Below, piece after piece: positions 18,025-26,533 of a stretch of 47,844 nucleotides of DNA. A program made the position numbers and the translations under genes. The notes under the pieces were generated by a model, which was not told the DNA's origin, made no database searches, and saw only the letters and a list, made by a program, of their open reading frames with translations. Origin of the DNA: Mesorhizobium norvegicum (GTDB taxonomy: Bacteria; Pseudomonadota; Alphaproteobacteria; Rhizobiales; Rhizobiaceae); contig NZ_SMYZ01000035.1 in NCBI RefSeq assembly GCF_004919685.1, positions 1 to 47,844 on the forward strand. Direction: 5' to 3'. The number at the start of each line of letters is the position of its first letter. Position 1 is the stretch's first letter.

Positions 18025-18067
18025 TACGCATCTTGGCACTTGATCGAGAACGAATGGGAGGATGGAT

Positions 18068-18679
18068 ATGAAGCTCTTCGACGGCGGGCGGGCGCCCAAC
18101 CCACGGCGGGTCCGCGTTTTCCTCGCCGAGAAAGGCATCACGGTTCCACAGGTAGCCATCGACATGGGGGCACTGGAGCACAGGCAACAGGCGGTCAGCT
18201 CGCGCAACCCCTTGCAGCGTCTGCCGGTGCTGGAGCTCGACGACGGCACTGTCATCACCGAATCCGTCGCCATCTGCCGCTATTTCGAGGAACTGCATCC
18301 GGAACCCGCTTTGTTCGGGCGTGGCGCACTGGGCAAGGCGCAGGTCGACATGTGGCAGCGACGGATGGAATTCAATTTGCTCAGCTGCGTTGCGCAGGCC
18401 TTTCGTCACATCCATCCAGCCATGAAGGAATGGGAAATCCCGCAGATCCCCGAATGGGGTGAGGCCAACAAGCCGAAGGCCGTTGAGTTCCTCAGGCTGC
18501 TGGACGTCGAACTGGGCAGCCGGGAGTTCATCGCCGGCGACAGCTATTCGATCGCCGATATCACCGGCCTGATCGCTGTCGACTTCATGAAGCCGGCACG
18601 CATCAAGGTGCCGGATGAATGCGCAAATGTGTTGCGCTGGCATCGGGCCGTCTCCAGCCGACCAAGCGCATCAGCCTGA
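18068..18679 (+). CDS. Glutathione S-transferase family protein
   Basis: The protein has an N-terminal thioredoxin-like half (LFDGGRAPNPRRVRVFLAEKG, NPLQRLPVLELDDG, then ITESVAICRYFEE with the conserved glutathione-binding Glu-Ser). An all-helical C-terminal half contains GDSYSIADITGL, the usual N-capping motif. The start at 18068 has GGGAGG six bases ahead. ATG at 18062 directly abuts that site and is less likely. It ends two bases before the uracil-DNA glycosylase-like gene, so the two are probably co-transcribed. Such bacterial GSTs conjugate or reduce electrophiles. The substrate cannot be told. Confidence 0.9.
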   Translation: MKLFDGGRAPNPRRVRVFLAEKGITVPQVAIDMGALEHRQQAVSSRNPLQRLPVLELDDGTVITESVAICRYFEELHPEPALFGRGALGKAQVDMWQRRMEFNLLSCVAQAFRHIHPAMKEWEIPQIPEWGEANKPKAVEFLRLLDVELGSREFIAGDSYSIADITGLIAVDFMKPARIKVPDECANVLRWHRAVSSRPSASA

Positions 18680-18681
18680 GA

Positions 18682-19299
18682 ATGACTGTCGAACTCGAAA
18701 GCTTCACTGCGACGGTCCGCGCTTGCCGCATCTGCGTCGAAAACCCTGTCGGCAAGCCGTTGCCGCACGAACCACGCCCGGTGTTGCGACCCTCGTCCAG
18801 GGCCCGCATCCTGATCGCCAGCCAGGCGCCGGGGACCAAGGTGCATCTATCTGGTATGCCGTTCACCGATGCCTCTGGCGACCGCTTGCGCAGTTGGCTT
18901 GATGTGACCAGCGACGAATTCTACGACATTGAAAAGTTCGCCATCGTGCCGATGGGGTTCTGCTTTCCCGGCCAGGACGCCAAGGGCGGGGACTTGCCGC
19001 CGAGGCGCGAATGCGCGCCGGCCTGGCGCGCGCCTTTGATGGCCTTGATGCCACGGATCGACCTGGTGCTGACGATCGGCATCTATGCGCAGTCCTGGCA
19101 CATGGGTGCGGCGCGCCGGCCCTCGCTGACGGAAACGGTGATGGACTGGCGCGCCATCTGGGAGAGCTCCGTCGGCCTGAAAGTGCTCCCGCTACCGCAT
19201 CCATCGTGGCGCAACAGCGGCTGGCTGAAGAAGAATCCATGGTTTGAAATGGATTTGCTGCCTTTTCTGCGTTCGGAAATCCGCTATCGCCTCGGCTGA
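18682..19299 (+). CDS. Uracil-DNA glycosylase family protein
   Basis: The 205-residue product belongs to the UDG-like fold group. It has four conserved Cys residues scattered through the first 110 residues, an RILIASQAPGTKVHLSGMPF segment (the place of the water-activating loop), and HPSWRNSGWLKKNPWF near the end (the DNA-intercalation loop region). It lacks a clean four-cysteine iron-sulfur set, so I would not call it a family 4/5 enzyme. Close homologues are annotated as 'uracil-DNA glycosylase family'. The start at 18682 follows the GST stop by two bases, with CTGAG as a weak ribosome site. Activity on uracil is not shown by the sequence. Confidence 0.8.
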   Translation: MTVELESFTATVRACRICVENPVGKPLPHEPRPVLRPSSRARILIASQAPGTKVHLSGMPFTDASGDRLRSWLDVTSDEFYDIEKFAIVPMGFCFPGQDAKGGDLPPRRECAPAWRAPLMALMPRIDLVLTIGIYAQSWHMGAARRPSLTETVMDWRAIWESSVGLKVLPLPHPSWRNSGWLKKNPWFEMDLLPFLRSEIRYRLG

Positions 19300-19375
19300 C
19301 CTTTCAGCAAGAAATCACTCGCTTTTCTATCAATTGGCAGAATTTCTTTCTTGTGAAAGGCCGAAATAAGGGGGA

Positions 19376-19402
19376 GTATAGCCAATCTATTCCCCCACGG
19401 AG
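19376..19402. promoter_or_regulatory. Palindrome upstream of the Lrp-type regulator
   Basis: A GGGGGA...TATAG half and a CTAT...TCCCCC half face each other around a CCAAT-like centre within the 110-base gap before the Lrp-type gene, just ahead of its ribosome site. It could be an autoregulatory operator or an RNA hairpin masking the start. The position is certain, the role inferred. Confidence 0.35.
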
Positions 19403-19408
19403 CAAAAA

Positions 19409-19900
19409 ATGGACCGCCTTGATAGAAAAATCCTCCGCCTTTTGCAGGAGGACGCGACACTCGCGGTCGCCGATGTCGCCAAGAAAGTCGGGCTGTCGAC
19501 GACGCCTTGCTGGCGGCGCATCCAGAAGCTCGAGGAAGAGGGCGTCATCAAGCGGCGCGTTGCCATTCTCGACCATGAAAAGGTCAATGTGCGCGTCACC
19601 GTCTTCGTGTCGATCCGCACCAATTCGCACAGCCATGAATGGCTGCGGCGTTTCTCGGAAGTCATCCAGGAGTTTCCCGAGGTGGTCGAGTTCTACCGCA
19701 TGAGCGGCGACGTCGACTATCTCCTGCGCGTCGTGGTGCCCGACATTGCCGCCTATGACGCCTTCTACAAGCGGCTGATCGCCAAGATCGAAATCCGTGA
19801 CGTGTCGTCGTCCTTCGCCATGGAGCAGATCAAGTACACCACGGAAATTCCGCTCGACTACATGGTGCTGGACAAGGAATCGGGTGCCAACGCTGCCTGA
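19409..19900 (+). CDS. Lrp/AsnC family transcriptional regulator
   Basis: The 163-residue protein has the N-terminal AsnC helix-turn-helix (LDRKILRLLQED..., then VGLSTTPCWRRIQKLEEEGVI) and a C-terminal RAM/ligand-binding domain (about 70-150) with the VVEFYRMSGDVDYLLRVVV core. It forms dimers or octamers that sense amino acids in this family. The ATG at 19409 lies after an ACGGAGC site. The upstream neighbour reads the same way and the downstream gene is convergent, so no partner gene is pointed out. Its target is unknown and probably includes its own promoter. Confidence 0.92.
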   Translation: MDRLDRKILRLLQEDATLAVADVAKKVGLSTTPCWRRIQKLEEEGVIKRRVAILDHEKVNVRVTVFVSIRTNSHSHEWLRRFSEVIQEFPEVVEFYRMSGDVDYLLRVVVPDIAAYDAFYKRLIAKIEIRDVSSSFAMEQIKYTTEIPLDYMVLDKESGANAA

Positions 19901-19927
19901 GCTTGACCTCACACAAGGTTGCCCCGC

Positions 19928-20497
19928 TTAGTTCTTCTTTTTGTTGAGGAAACTCCAGGGCGAGTTCACCGGCAAGGTGATGGTGTCCGGCACGCTGTCG
20001 ACGGCGGCTACCTCTGCCTTGCGCACCGTGTAGCCGGATTGGATGACGCTGACGCCATCGAGAATGAACAGCTGGCTCTTCTCCATGTCCGGCTTCAACG
20101 CCCCGGTGATGGCGACCGGCTGGTAGGCTTCCGACATCTTGTAAGGGTGAGCCGGCGTGACCAGAACGATCTGGTTGGGCGGCGGCGTCGGCATGCGGCT
20201 GCAGGCACCTGTCCACGGCACCAGTAGAAACTGATAGACAAGGTCGCCGTCGCGATCGACGGGCAATGCGTAGCCGGCTAGCTGAATGCTTTTGTCCTGC
20301 AGGTTGAGGGACAGCGTCTCGCCATGGTCGGGTAATTTTGCCGCGATCATCGGCAGCCCGACGTTTTCGGCGGCGGATTGCGTGGCCGGGCGCAGATCCT
20401 TCCAGAATATGTGCGCGGTCTCGGCCGAGGCATCGACGGCAGCGGACACAAACAACGCAGCTGCGAGCACTATGGTTGATCTGATAGGGTTGCTCAT
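19928..20497 (-). CDS. Secreted DUF3299 protein
   Basis: The 189-residue protein has an N-terminal signal peptide (about 1-25, ending ASAE). A DUF3299 domain follows: HIFWKDLRPA, IQLAGYALPVD, then FLLVPWTGACSRMPTPPPNQIV, the most typical stretch. The Cys and the Pro run are conserved in the family. It is expected in the periplasm. Some DUF3299 proteins sit next to ABC-type or metal-related operons, but nothing here supports a particular job. The start at 20497 is the ATG heading the signal peptide. It lies downstream of the acetyltransferase gene with 47 bases between. Confidence 0.85.
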   Translation of the reverse strand: MSNPIRSTIVLAAALFVSAAVDASAETAHIFWKDLRPATQSAAENVGLPMIAAKLPDHGETLSLNLQDKSIQLAGYALPVDRDGDLVYQFLLVPWTGACSRMPTPPPNQIVLVTPAHPYKMSEAYQPVAITGALKPDMEKSQLFILDGVSVIQSGYTVRKAEVAAVDSVPDTITLPVNSPWSFLNKKKN

Positions 20498-20544
20498 TGG
20501 CCGCGTCCTTTGAAACTGGAGTAAAGACGCCGCTGCCAACGACG

Positions 20545-21126
20545 TCAACGCTCGAGCCGCATCACATGTCGGCGAGAACCGGCCATGCCTGTCTCGTGGA
20601 AGCCGCGGGCGGCAAACATGTCGCGAAAGCCCATGAAACTGTAACTCGGCGACGCCTGATCGACCGGGTAAGCCTCGATCGTGCTGGCGCCCTTGGTGAA
20701 GGCGTGATCTATCGCCGCGTCGAGCAGCGCCGACGCCAGCCCGCCGCCGCGCAAGGCCCTTGGCACATAGAAGCAGACGATCGACCACACGCCGGTCTCG
20801 CTGTCGTCCTGCTGCCGGGAAAGCCGGCGATAGGTCTGGCGCGGCGCAACCGAGCACCAGCCGACGGTTTTGCCTTCAATTTGGGCGACGATGCCGACGG
20901 GTGTATCGGCCTCGATGAGCGAAATGATGGCCCGTTTCTTCTCCTCGTTCGGGACATGCTCGCGGCTGGGAAGGTTGCGCCATGCCATGCACCAGCAATA
21001 TTTCGGCCCGCCCGGCTGCTCGAACAGGTTTTCGAAGTCGGCGCGTGTCGATCGCGTCACCTCCGAGAAGCGGATTTCCGCTCCGTCAGCCTTTCCTGGC
21101 GGCGATCCGCGCGAGCGTCTTGGCAT
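20545..21126 (-). CDS. GNAT family N-acetyltransferase
   Basis: The core shows a GNAT fold: GIVAQIEGKTVGWCSVAPR (beta strands 2-3), then WSIVCFYVPRALRGGGLASALLDAAIDHA, which contains motif A with an R-G-G-G-L-A acetyl-CoA pyrophosphate loop, and a C-terminal YSFMGFRDMFAARGFHE strand. The substrate is unknown. The first ATG at 21126 overlaps the AlkD-like gene by 41 bases. The true start may be a later non-ATG codon, since the domain begins only around residue 16. Both genes run in the same direction, so translational coupling is likely. Confidence 0.85.
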   Translation of the reverse strand: MPRRSRGSPPGKADGAEIRFSEVTRSTRADFENLFEQPGGPKYCWCMAWRNLPSREHVPNEEKKRAIISLIEADTPVGIVAQIEGKTVGWCSVAPRQTYRRLSRQQDDSETGVWSIVCFYVPRALRGGGLASALLDAAIDHAFTKGASTIEAYPVDQASPSYSFMGFRDMFAARGFHETGMAGSRRHVMRLER

Positions 21127-21790
21127 TGGTCAGTTCCCTCACTGCGTCCTTGCCGACCCAGCGCGCCGTCTTGTCGGTCGACTGCGCCAACCGTTCGGCG
21201 ACAGCAAGGGCAGCGCCGTGCATATCCATCGATCGTTTGCCGATTGAGCGAAGCGCCCAGTTCACGGCTTTCTTCACGAAATTGCGGCTGTCGGTGGCAT
21301 GCGCTTCGATGGTCGGCAGGAAGGCGAGGAAGGTCGTCTCCGGCTCTTTCTTCCGGTGAACGACAGACCAGGCCATCATGGCAAAGGCCGTGCGCCGAAC
21401 GAATTCCCGCTCGTCGGCCGCGAACTCGCCGATCAGGTCTTTCCAGGCGTCCGTATCGACAAAGAGATCCGAGACGCCATCGACGATGTCCCAGGAGTCG
21501 AAACTGGCCGCCCATCTTCTTGCATCTTCAGCAGAAAACCGCTGCGGGTCAGCTGTGACGGAAGCGATGAATTGCGCCTCCATGATGCCGGTGTCCCATA
21601 GCTCGAAGGCGCGCTCGTGGTTGCGTTTGATCGTCCTGGCAATCTGCCGCTGCATGCCGTGCGAGATGCCAAGCGCGCGGTCGATCTTGATACCGTAGCG
21701 CAACATGCCGAGGCGGTTCTCCTCCGAGCCGATGGCGCGCAGGTGGGCGACAATTTCTCCGGCACTGGATTGAGGCGAGAGCGCTGCCAC
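21086..21790 (-). CDS. AlkD-like DNA alkylation repair protein
   Basis: The 234-residue all-helical protein has the HEAT-like repeat character of the DNA alkylation repair family. Segments include LRAIGSEENRLGMLRYGI, FDSWDIVDGVSDL (a Trp-Asp pair as in the AlkD active site), EREFVRRTAFAMMAW and RNFVKKAVNWALRSIGK. AlkD enzymes excise bulky or positively charged alkylated purines without base flipping. This variant is seen as a short family form in rhizobia. It begins 9 bases after the stop of the dehydrogenase-like gene and overlaps the acetyltransferase gene by 41 bases, so all three form a unit. Confidence 0.85.
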   Translation of the reverse strand: MAALSPQSSAGEIVAHLRAIGSEENRLGMLRYGIKIDRALGISHGMQRQIARTIKRNHERAFELWDTGIMEAQFIASVTADPQRFSAEDARRWAASFDSWDIVDGVSDLFVDTDAWKDLIGEFAADEREFVRRTAFAMMAWSVVHRKKEPETTFLAFLPTIEAHATDSRNFVKKAVNWALRSIGKRSMDMHGAALAVAERLAQSTDKTARWVGKDAVRELTNAKTLARIAARKG

Positions 21791-21799
21791 CGCGGAAAC

Positions 21800-22669
21800 C
21801 TATTTTTCGAGACGCGCCAGCAGCGAAGACGTATCCCAGCGCTTGCCGCCCATCGCCTGCACATCCTTGTAGAACTGGTCGACAAGTGCTGTCACCGGCA
21901 ATCTGGCGCCATTGCGGTCGGCTTCAGCCAGGCAGATGCCGAGATCCTTGCGCATCCAGTCGACGGCGAAGCCGAAATCATATTTGCCGGCATTCATCGT
22001 CTTGTGGCGGTTCTCCATCTGCCAGGAACCGGCAGCGCCCTTGGAGATGACCTCGATCACCTTTTCGATGTCGAGCCCGGCCTTCTTGCCGAAATGGATA
22101 CCTTCGGCCAGGCCCTGGACAAGGCCGGCGATGGTGATCTGGTTGATCATCTTGGTGAGCTGGCCGGCACCGGCCGACCCCATCAGGCCGACCATGCGGG
22201 CATAAGCATCGATGACGGGCCTGGCCCTGTCGAAAGCGTCCTGCTCGCCGCCGACCATGACGGTCAGCACGCCGTTCTCGGCGCCTGCCTGGCCGCCGGA
22301 GACCGGCGCGTCGAGAAATGAAAAACCGCCGGCTTGCGCCGCCGCCGCCAGCTCGCGTGCGACCTCGGCCGAGGCCGTGGTGTTGTCGATGAAGACCGAA
22401 CCCTTCTTCATCGATTTGAAGGCGCCTTCAAGACCCGTCGTCACCGAGCGCAAATCGTCGTCATTGCCGACGCAGGAGAAGACAAAATCCTTGCCCTCGG
22501 CGGCCTGCGCCGGCGTCACCGCCAGGCTGCCGCCATGCTGGCCAACCCATTGCTCAGCCTTGGCCTTGGTGCGGTTGTAGACGGTGACGTCGTGGCCGCC
22601 CTTGTTCTTCAAGTGCCCGGCCATCGGATAGCCCATCACGCCAAGACCGAGAAATGCCACAGATGCCAT
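21800..22669 (-). CDS. 3-hydroxyisobutyrate dehydrogenase-like NAD(P)-dependent oxidoreductase
   Basis: The 289-residue enzyme has an N-terminal Rossmann domain with GLGVMG (8-13). The substrate-binding DAPVSGGQAGAENG segment starts around 120. The catalytic Lys173 is in GAGQLTKMINQ, followed by a helical C-terminal domain. This is the beta-hydroxyacid dehydrogenase family (3-hydroxyisobutyrate, tartronate semialdehyde reductase or succinic semialdehyde reductase). An Asn or Arg at the end of strand 2 (VYNRTKAKA) suggests NADP preference. The exact substrate is not clear. The gene leads a unit with the AlkD-like and acetyltransferase genes. Confidence 0.88.
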   Translation of the reverse strand: MASVAFLGLGVMGYPMAGHLKNKGGHDVTVYNRTKAKAEQWVGQHGGSLAVTPAQAAEGKDFVFSCVGNDDDLRSVTTGLEGAFKSMKKGSVFIDNTTASAEVARELAAAAQAGGFSFLDAPVSGGQAGAENGVLTVMVGGEQDAFDRARPVIDAYARMVGLMGSAGAGQLTKMINQITIAGLVQGLAEGIHFGKKAGLDIEKVIEVISKGAAGSWQMENRHKTMNAGKYDFGFAVDWMRKDLGICLAEADRNGARLPVTALVDQFYKDVQAMGGKRWDTSSLLARLEK

Positions 22670-22776
22670 GAGCTTGCCCTTCAGAAACGGAATTTGCTGC
22701 GAAAGCTCTAGGCTCTGCGCTCAATTCGTCAAGACGCGTATGGCCAGATCGACTGGTGCAGCCGAACTGAAAATGG

Positions 22777-23598
22777 TCAGCGTTTCAGGTGAATGGTGAT
22801 CCGGCGCTCGATCCATTCGACGCCATGGCGCAGGATCTCGACCATCACCAGATAGACGAGGGCAACCCAGATATAGGCCTGAATGTCGAACGAGTTGGCG
22901 AAGGCGAGCTTTGCATTGCCCATCAGATCATAGACCGTGATGATGGCGACGATGGCGGACGCCTTGACCATCAGGATCAGTTCGTTGCCATAGGGCCGCA
23001 AGGCGACGATCAACGCTTGCGGCAGGATAATCTTGCGCAAGGTCTGCAATTTGTGCAGGCCAAGCGAGGCCGCGCCTTCCCATTGCCCTCTTGGCACGCT
23101 CTCGATGGCTCCGCGCAGAATCTCGGCCTGATAGGCGGCGGTGTTGAGCGCAAAGGCAAACACGCCGCAGTTGAACGCGTCCTTGAAAAAATCCCAGAGG
23201 CCGACCGACTGGAGTTCGACCCTGAACGAGCCCAATCCGTAGTAGACCAGATAGGTCTGGACCAGCAGCGGCGTGCCGCGGAAGAAATAGACGTAGCAAT
23301 AGGCGAGGCCGGACAGGATCCGGTTCTTGGACATGCGTCCATAGGCGACAGGCACCGACAGTATCGCGCCGAGCACCATCGATATGGAAACCAGCGCGAG
23401 CGTTACCCCAAGCCCTCGCAAATAGGCAGGCGCATATTTGGCGAAGAACTCAGCGTTCCAGGCAAGGTAGAGATAGCTGACGATGCCAAGGCCGAACAAA
23501 ATCCACAGGCAGACCAACGCATAACCGACGATACGCCTGCGCGGCCAGCCGCGCGCCCGTGGCGGGGGCCGTTCGACCATGGTGGCTGCGGCGCTCAT
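22777..23598 (-). CDS. Amino-acid ABC transporter permease (HisM-like)
   Basis: The 273-residue membrane protein has five or six segments and the PAAT-family EAA loop: EILRGAIESVPRGQWEGAASLG. A Pro-rich cytoplasmic N-terminus (1-25) precedes the first segment. With the next gene (overlap ATGA, 23595-23598) it forms the two-permease pair of a polar amino-acid importer with the periplasmic binding protein downstream-coded at 24396-25181. No ATPase gene is found next to them in this window. Confidence 0.9.
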   Translation of the reverse strand: MSAAATMVERPPPRARGWPRRRIVGYALVCLWILFGLGIVSYLYLAWNAEFFAKYAPAYLRGLGVTLALVSISMVLGAILSVPVAYGRMSKNRILSGLAYCYVYFFRGTPLLVQTYLVYYGLGSFRVELQSVGLWDFFKDAFNCGVFAFALNTAAYQAEILRGAIESVPRGQWEGAASLGLHKLQTLRKIILPQALIVALRPYGNELILMVKASAIVAIITVYDLMGNAKLAFANSFDIQAYIWVALVYLVMVEILRHGVEWIERRITIHLKR

Positions 23599-24314
23599 CG
23601 CTGGGCCTCCCGCCGGCCAAGCGAGCGCAGAATCGCGCTGGTGGCGAAGGACGACACGACGGCCAGGCCAAGAAAGACCAGGGAGGCAACGCCAAAGAAC
23701 AGGAAAGCGTGCTTGGTGACGCGGGCGGCAATGCTGGCATTGCGCAGCGTTTCCGCAAGGCCGACGACCGACACGAGCGAGGTGTCCTTGAGCAGGCTGA
23801 GCCAGCAGTTCTCCAGGCCGGGAAACGCGATGCGCAGCAGCTGCGGCACGATCACCTTGCGCATGGTCAGCCAGTTGGAAAGACCGATGGCGTAGCCGCC
23901 CTCATACTGGCCTTTGGGAATGGCGCGGAAGGCGGAAAGAAAAACCTCGCTGGCATAGGACGAGAAGATCAGCGCAAGCACGATCATGCCAGCGACGAAG
24001 CTGTTGACGTCGATGGTGGCGTCCGGCCGGAAATACCTGACAAGATGCTGCAGCAGGATCGGCATGCCGAAGAAGAACAGGAAAAGCGTCACCAACTCCG
24101 GCAGGCCGCGAAACACCGTGGTGTAGATGTTGGCGGCAAGGCGCAGCGAGGGTTCTTCGGACTGCTTGGCGAGTGCAATGAAAAAGCCGATCGTCAATCC
24201 GATGGGCAGCGTTGCAAGCGCAAGCGCAACGGTGATCAGTGCGCCATAGGCGATATCGTCAAGCCAGCCATCGGGTCCCCAACTGAGAAGTGTCCATATG
24301 CTCTGGGCTGGCAT
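23595..24314 (-). CDS. Amino-acid ABC transporter permease (HisQ-like)
   Basis: The 239-residue membrane protein carries the PAAT permease signature with the EAA-type loop SAFRAIPKGQYEGGYAIG, and membrane segments starting about 20, 55, 95, 185 and 205. It partners the HisM-like gene with a four-base overlap, so they are co-translated. Upstream lies the binding-protein gene, separated by 81 bases that contain a strong hairpin. In this family the two permeases form the membrane channel for the binding protein's amino acid. Confidence 0.9.
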   Translation of the reverse strand: MPAQSIWTLLSWGPDGWLDDIAYGALITVALALATLPIGLTIGFFIALAKQSEEPSLRLAANIYTTVFRGLPELVTLFLFFFGMPILLQHLVRYFRPDATIDVNSFVAGMIVLALIFSSYASEVFLSAFRAIPKGQYEGGYAIGLSNWLTMRKVIVPQLLRIAFPGLENCWLSLLKDTSLVSVVGLAETLRNASIAARVTKHAFLFFGVASLVFLGLAVVSSFATSAILRSLGRREAQR

Positions 24315-24354
24315 CGACGAATCTTATCTCCACAGCGTTCCCGAGACGAATAGA

Positions 24355-24383
24355 AAGACGGCGGGGAAATTCCCCGCCGTCTT
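24355..24383 (-). terminator. Strong hairpin between binding-protein and permease genes
   Basis: A perfect 13-bp inverted repeat (24355-24367 and 24371-24383) with a three-base AAT loop lies right after the binding-protein stop at 24396. On the minus strand it is followed by a TTTCT run. It should end most transcripts after the binding-protein gene, letting a fraction through to the permeases. This gives the usual excess of binding protein. Confidence 0.8.
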
Positions 24384-24395
24384 GACCCTAGTTTA

Positions 24396-25181
24396 TCAGG
24401 ACTCGGCGCCGAAGACGTCGAACTTGAAGTACTTGTCGTTGATTTCCTTATATTTTCCATTGGCGCGGATGGCGTCGATGGCCGAATTGAGCTTGTTGAC
24501 CAGATCGGTCTCGCCCTTGCGTACGGCAATGCCGGCGCCCGGCCCGAAGATCTCGACCGGTTGCGGCGACGGCTGGCCGAGAATCTTGCAGCAAGCGCCA
24601 TCAGGCGAATCCAGCCACTGCTGCAGCACGACGATATCGTCCTCGATGGCATCGAGACGACCATTGGCAAGATCTGCCTGCTCCTCGGGGCTGCTCGGAT
24701 AGCCCTTGACGGTGCTGTCGGTGTAGGTCTTCGAGGCATAGTTGAAATGCGTGGTGGTGGTGGCAACGCCGATCGACTTGCCGGCGAGATCTTCCTTGGT
24801 CACGCCTTTCAGCGTCGAGTCTTTCGGCACGGCGAGCGCCGATGGGGTGTTGTAGTATTTGTTGGAGAAATCGACCTTCTCCTTGCGCTCGGGCGTGATC
24901 GACATCGAGGCGACAATGGCGTCGAATTTACCCGCCTGGAGGGCTGGAATGATGCCGTCCCAATCCTGGGCGACGAAGGTGCATTTGACCTTCATCTCAT
25001 CACAAAGCGCCTTGGCGATGTCGATGTCGAAGCCAACGAGCTGGCCGTCGGCGGTGAGATTGTTGAATGGCGGGTAGGCGCCTTCGGTGCCGATCCTCAG
25101 GGTCTTTTCCTGGGCCTGGGCTACGCCGAGCGTCAGCAGCGCGGCCGATGCGGCAAGCGCGATACGCAGTGAAATACGCAT
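24396..25181 (-). CDS. Periplasmic amino-acid-binding protein (HisJ/ArgT-like)
   Basis: The 261-residue protein has a signal peptide (1-22, ending AQA). It has the type II solute-binding fold of the polar amino-acid family: LRIGTEGAYPPFN, LVGFDIDIAKALCDEM, and DWDGIIPALQAGKFDAIVASMSIT. Two Cys residues around 59-65 (ALCDEMKVKC) match the disulfide of lysine/arginine/ornithine and histidine binders. The ligand is therefore probably a basic amino acid. The start at 25181 has a strong GAGAGGA site. It is the first gene of the transporter operon. Confidence 0.9.
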   Translation of the reverse strand: MRISLRIALAASAALLTLGVAQAQEKTLRIGTEGAYPPFNNLTADGQLVGFDIDIAKALCDEMKVKCTFVAQDWDGIIPALQAGKFDAIVASMSITPERKEKVDFSNKYYNTPSALAVPKDSTLKGVTKEDLAGKSIGVATTTTHFNYASKTYTDSTVKGYPSSPEEQADLANGRLDAIEDDIVVLQQWLDSPDGACCKILGQPSPQPVEIFGPGAGIAVRKGETDLVNKLNSAIDAIRANGKYKEINDKYFKFDVFGAES

Positions 25182-25338
25182 GATGGTCCTCTCTTTATGG
25201 TCCCGGCCGTCGTTCCAAACGGCTCTGTGGGGCGGTGCTTTTGACCGCCCGCTGGCGCGATACTCCCACTCTTTCCAAGAAAAAAGCAACTGCAAAACCA
25301 CAAAAATGGGCAAGGCTATTCTGCCGCTGCGTCAGCGC

Positions 25339-25848
25339 TCAAGCAACGAGCCCAGTGGTGCGCTCGATGAAGTCGGCTATCGACTTTGCATCGTCGAGAT
25401 CGAACACCGGCAGCTGCTCGCCTTCAGCCGCGAAATCGGCGGCGACGGCGACGATGTTGGGATCACCTGCCGAAAGCGGCGTGCGGTCCTTCGCTTCCAG
25501 CCGGCGGGTTTCGATCTTGCGGTGGGCTTCGCGCTTGTAGCCTTCGACCAGCACCAGATCGCAAGGCGCAAGCCGCGACAGAATAGCCTCCAGCGTCGGC
25601 TCATCCTCACCGCGCAACTCATGCATCAGCGCCCAGCGGTTTCCCGACACGATCGCGACTTCCGTGGCGCCGGCCTGCCGGTGGCGAAAGCTGTCGGCGC
25701 CCGGCTTGTCGATGTCGAAGTCATGATGGGCGTGTTTCACCGTTGACACTTTCCAGCCGCGCCGGACGAGTTCGGTGACCAGTTTCTCGGTCAATGTCGT
25801 CTTGCCGGAGTTTTTCCAACCGGTGATGCCGAAGACGCGTCTGTTCAT
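25339..25848 (-). CDS. mobB: Molybdopterin-guanine dinucleotide biosynthesis protein B
   Basis: The 169-residue GTP-binding protein has a P-loop GWKNSGKTT (10-18), VKHAHHDFDIDKPGADSFRHRQAGA (typical of MobB) and LVLVEGYKREAHRKIE. It assists MobA in adding GMP to molybdopterin. It overlaps mobA by four bases (25845-25848), so the two are translated together. Length and motifs are normal for the family. Confidence 0.93.
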   Translation of the reverse strand: MNRRVFGITGWKNSGKTTLTEKLVTELVRRGWKVSTVKHAHHDFDIDKPGADSFRHRQAGATEVAIVSGNRWALMHELRGEDEPTLEAILSRLAPCDLVLVEGYKREAHRKIETRRLEAKDRTPLSAGDPNIVAVAADFAAEGEQLPVFDLDDAKSIADFIERTTGLVA

Positions 25849-26477
25849 GGCTTCATGCTCTGCAACAGACGCTCGGCCCGGACAAGGTCGTCAGGCTCGT
25901 TGATGTTGAAGAAAGGGTCGACCGGGCGGCCCGCCGATTGCGGAACCGGGAATTCCACCTCGACAAAACCGTGCCGGTCGATGAAAGCCGACACCCGTCT
26001 GTTGTCCTCGTCGACCAGAAAGCGCCGCAAGGCGTCGCGACAGGCGAGCGGCCAGAGCGCGAAGGTCGGGTGCCGTTTGCCGGCCGAACAAGCGACGGCA
26101 ATCGAATCTGGACTCTGATCGGTGGCGGCCGCCAGCCGTTCAACCAGATCCGGCGGCAGGAAGGGCGTGTCGCCGGCGGCGGTGACGATCACCTTGCGAG
26201 CAGTGTTGGCAACGGCCCATTCGAGGCCGGTGAGGATTCCGGCAAGCGGCCCGGCAAAGCCGGTCACCGTGTCGGCAAGCACCGGCAGGCCAAAACGCGA
26301 GAACCGTGCCGGATCGCCATTGGCGCTGAGTGTCAGGGGGGCGGTCTGCCGGCCAAAGCGCGAGACGACCTGGTCAAGCACGCAGCCGCCGCCAAGCGGC
26401 AACAGGCACTTGTCGCCACCGCCCATCCGTCTTGATTGGCCGCCGGCCAGAATGATCCCCGCAATGTCTCGCTTCAT
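25845..26477 (-). CDS. mobA: Molybdenum cofactor guanylyltransferase
   Basis: The 210-residue nucleotidyltransferase has the signature LAGGQSRRMGGGDK (10-23), a VTAAGDTPFLP metal-binding Asp strand (98-108), and DPFFNINEPDDL at the C-terminus. It transfers GMP from GTP to molybdopterin, giving the MGD cofactor used by DMSO-reductase-family enzymes. The start at 26477 is the ATG that leads directly into the signature. The frame is open far upstream across the neighbouring gene, but that part is not real. It is followed directly by mobB. moaA lies 2 kb upstream. Confidence 0.95.
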   Translation of the reverse strand: MKRDIAGIILAGGQSRRMGGGDKCLLPLGGGCVLDQVVSRFGRQTAPLTLSANGDPARFSRFGLPVLADTVTGFAGPLAGILTGLEWAVANTARKVIVTAAGDTPFLPPDLVERLAAATDQSPDSIAVACSAGKRHPTFALWPLACRDALRRFLVDEDNRRVSAFIDRHGFVEVEFPVPQSAGRPVDPFFNINEPDDLVRAERLLQSMKP

Positions 26478-26533
26478 GCCATGAAGCCTGTACGCCAGCC
26501 GCCGGAAATCACAAGAACCTTCAAATGACCTGG

